Shown in pieces: positions 12,443 through 13,785 of a DNA stretch of 13,785 bases. How positions within the stretch are numbered: position 1 is the stretch's first letter; each line of letters starts with the position of its first letter. A model generated the notes under the pieces. The model was not told the origin of the DNA. It made no database searches and saw only the letters and a list, made by a program, of their open reading frames with translations. Origin of the DNA: a bacterium (GTDB lineage: Bacteria > Verrucomicrobiota > Kiritimatiellia > UBA8416); NCBI GenBank assembly GCA_020048935.1, contig JAIFLS010000158.1:1-13785 (forward strand). The letters are read 5' to 3'. The translations under genes were made by a program, and so were the position numbers.

Positions 12443-13785
12443 TTATGAGTCGAGGCGGCGGGTGGCCTTGACGAGTGCGGCGGCCATGACAGCGATCATG
12501 ATGACGACGGCACCAATGAAGAACGCCCGGCTGCCGACCAGTCCGGTCAGGGATCGGCCGGGTTGACGGTAAAGGGGATTAGCGTCCGGGGCGCCAAGGC
12601 TGAATGACACCGGATCGAAACCGCCTTTGACCACACGCTCGATGGCGGCGGTGTCGTAGCGGGCCGGTATTGGCTGCGCGGCCCCGTAGTACAGCCGGGC
12701 CTGCTGTCCGGGGGCGGCAAGATACAATGCCTGCCACACCGGACCGAAGGCATCCGCCCCGGTGATGTCCAGCGGCGGGTTATCCTGGTTGTCGATCACC
12801 AGGCGGAACCGCGGGGAGCGCTGCTCGGCGAAGGTCACACGCCGCTCCTCGTGCAGCAGGCTGCGAAAGGCGATCCGCGAGACTGAGGCACTGCCGATGG
12901 TACGCCAGGCGTCACCACTGCCATTACCAGCAGGCACTTCCACGCGGACGCGGCGGGTGAAGTTACGGTCTGCGATTTGCAGGGCAAATCCGGTGAGCGG
13001 CTCGCTGTGCGTTTCGATCTCGATCACCGTCTGCTGTTCGCGGGTGTTTTCGCGGATGTTCCATGACTTGAGAGCGATGGGGTTTTCGCGCTCGACGGTA
13101 TGCGATTCGGCCTGGCGCTCGGCGAAAAGCTGGACAGAATCCATGCGGAAGGGCCGTGTGGTCACCGTGCCCTGATCGATCATGCGGACTTCGCTGCCCT
13201 GTTCATACGTCCGGCTGATCTGCCGCTGGGGCGACTGCTGCTCGTCGGTGACCTCGCCGATGGCGATGGCGAACCGCCGGAAGCGGTTCGGGGGCAGGGG
13301 AACGGTGCACCGGCGCACATCGGCAAAACGGGCGTAGTCGTAGATCAGGGCGCTCTCGACGAGTATCGCGGCGGTGCCGTTCGTGTCGATGCCTTGCACC
13401 GTGATCTGGCGCTCGAAATCCTTCAGCGGCGTCGCGAACTCGATCCCCGTCGCGAACGGGGCCGTTTCATCCAGTGTGACGGACAACTCGATGCGGTTTT
13501 CCGGCAGCTCCTGCAGGGTGTCGACGCGCGAACGGCAATTGTCGCGGACGGTTCGCAGGCGCTGCTCGGCGGCTTTGCGCAGCAGGTGCGGGATCGGCAC
13601 GCCAGCCGCATCCGCGAATCGGATATCCGGCAGAGAGCCGGGAGAGGCCGCCCAGATGACGCTGTCGAGCGTGACGGCGGCGAGTTCCTCCTGCGCCGGG
13701 ACCGTCAGGACCGGCCGCACGGACGGGTGGTGGCTGATCGCGCTGGAGGCGGTGGTGGTGCTGGCGACCCCGATGATGAGGGCGG
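12443..13785 (-). CDS. DUF3999-like membrane-anchored protein, partial (5' end outside the window)
   Basis: The frame stays open to the right edge, so the true start lies beyond 13785; 446 residues are visible. The visible N-terminus (ALIIGVASTTTASSA, then ISHHPSVRPV) looks like the end of a signal peptide, so only a few residues are probably missing. A GTG at 13720 is in frame but would remove the signal peptide and is not preferred. LAAVTLDSVIWAASPGSLPDIRFADAAGVPIPHLLRK (about 30-70 from the edge) matches the opening of DUF3999 proteins (a modified residue set around L-D-x(2)-R-x-F-(N/D)-x-x-G-x-x-(V/I)-P). A long beta-rich region follows, then one C-terminal membrane segment (FFIGAVVIMIAVMAAALV) and a short basic tail, placing most of the protein in the periplasm. 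DUF3999 proteins have no known activity and often neighbour DUF2339 membrane proteins. The stop sits 3 bases from the palindromic element. Confidence 0.68.
   Translation of the reverse strand, partial: ALIIGVASTTTASSAISHHPSVRPVLTVPAQEELAAVTLDSVIWAASPGSLPDIRFADAAGVPIPHLLRKAAEQRLRTVRDNCRSRVDTLQELPENRIELSVTLDETAPFATGIEFATPLKDFERQITVQGIDTNGTAAILVESALIYDYARFADVRRCTVPLPPNRFRRFAIAIGEVTDEQQSPQRQISRTYEQGSEVRMIDQGTVTTRPFRMDSVQLFAERQAESHTVERENPIALKSWNIRENTREQQTVIEIETHSEPLTGFALQIADRNFTRRVRVEVPAGNGSGDAWRTIGSASVSRIAFRSLLHEERRVTFAEQRSPRFRLVIDNQDNPPLDITGADAFGPVWQALYLAAPGQQARLYYGAAQPIPARYDTAAIERVVKGGFDPVSFSLGAPDANPLYRQPGRSLTGLVGSRAFFIGAVVIMIAVMAAALVKATRRLDS

Overview
The window is GC-rich, tightly packed bacterial DNA from a Gram-negative organism: it has a porin-like protein with a type I signal peptide, and membrane and periplasmic proteins typical of diderms. 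The Gld-type ABC cluster, the eukaryote-like ornithine decarboxylase fold, unnamed membrane and zinc-ribbon families, and intergenic heptad and palindromic repeats would suit the Planctomycetes-Verrucomicrobia-Kiritimatiellota-Lentisphaerota group. That placement is inference only; no rRNA or other marker is present.

Left part (1-1878). The 5' part of a porin-like outer-membrane gene runs off the left edge on the minus strand. It is followed by a gene-poor, AT-richer stretch. Next comes a plus-strand remnant of about 40 codons that reads like the C-terminus of FxsA, lying tail to tail with a minus-strand gene for a small four-cysteine (putative zinc-ribbon) protein.

Centre-left (1885-4277). 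A complete plus-strand phosphoglucomutase gene (pgm) is followed, convergently, by a minus-strand gene for a small polytopic membrane protein. Between that gene and the next are short tandem repeats.

Main operon (12198 down to 4278, minus strand). Six genes lie head to tail with gaps of tens of bases at most or short overlaps: ornithine/lysine decarboxylase, ABC ATPase, ABC-2 permease, GldG-like auxiliary protein, DUF4340 protein and miaB. The middle four resemble a Gld-type ABC assembly: ATPase, permease and two membrane-anchored proteins with large periplasmic parts. Flanking it with a polyamine-forming enzyme and a tRNA-modifying enzyme is unusual and no single pathway is evident.

Right part (12199-13785). 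A composite inverted-repeat element (27-bp perfect arms plus outer half copies) separates the operon from a minus-strand DUF3999-like gene whose 5' end lies beyond the right edge.

No tRNA, rRNA, CRISPR array, transposase or phage gene was seen. The most notable items are the fxsA remnant, the palindromic element, the degenerate heptad repeats at two intergenic sites, the operon composition, the four-fold internal repeat of the DUF4340 protein, and a possible leaderless zinc-ribbon gene.
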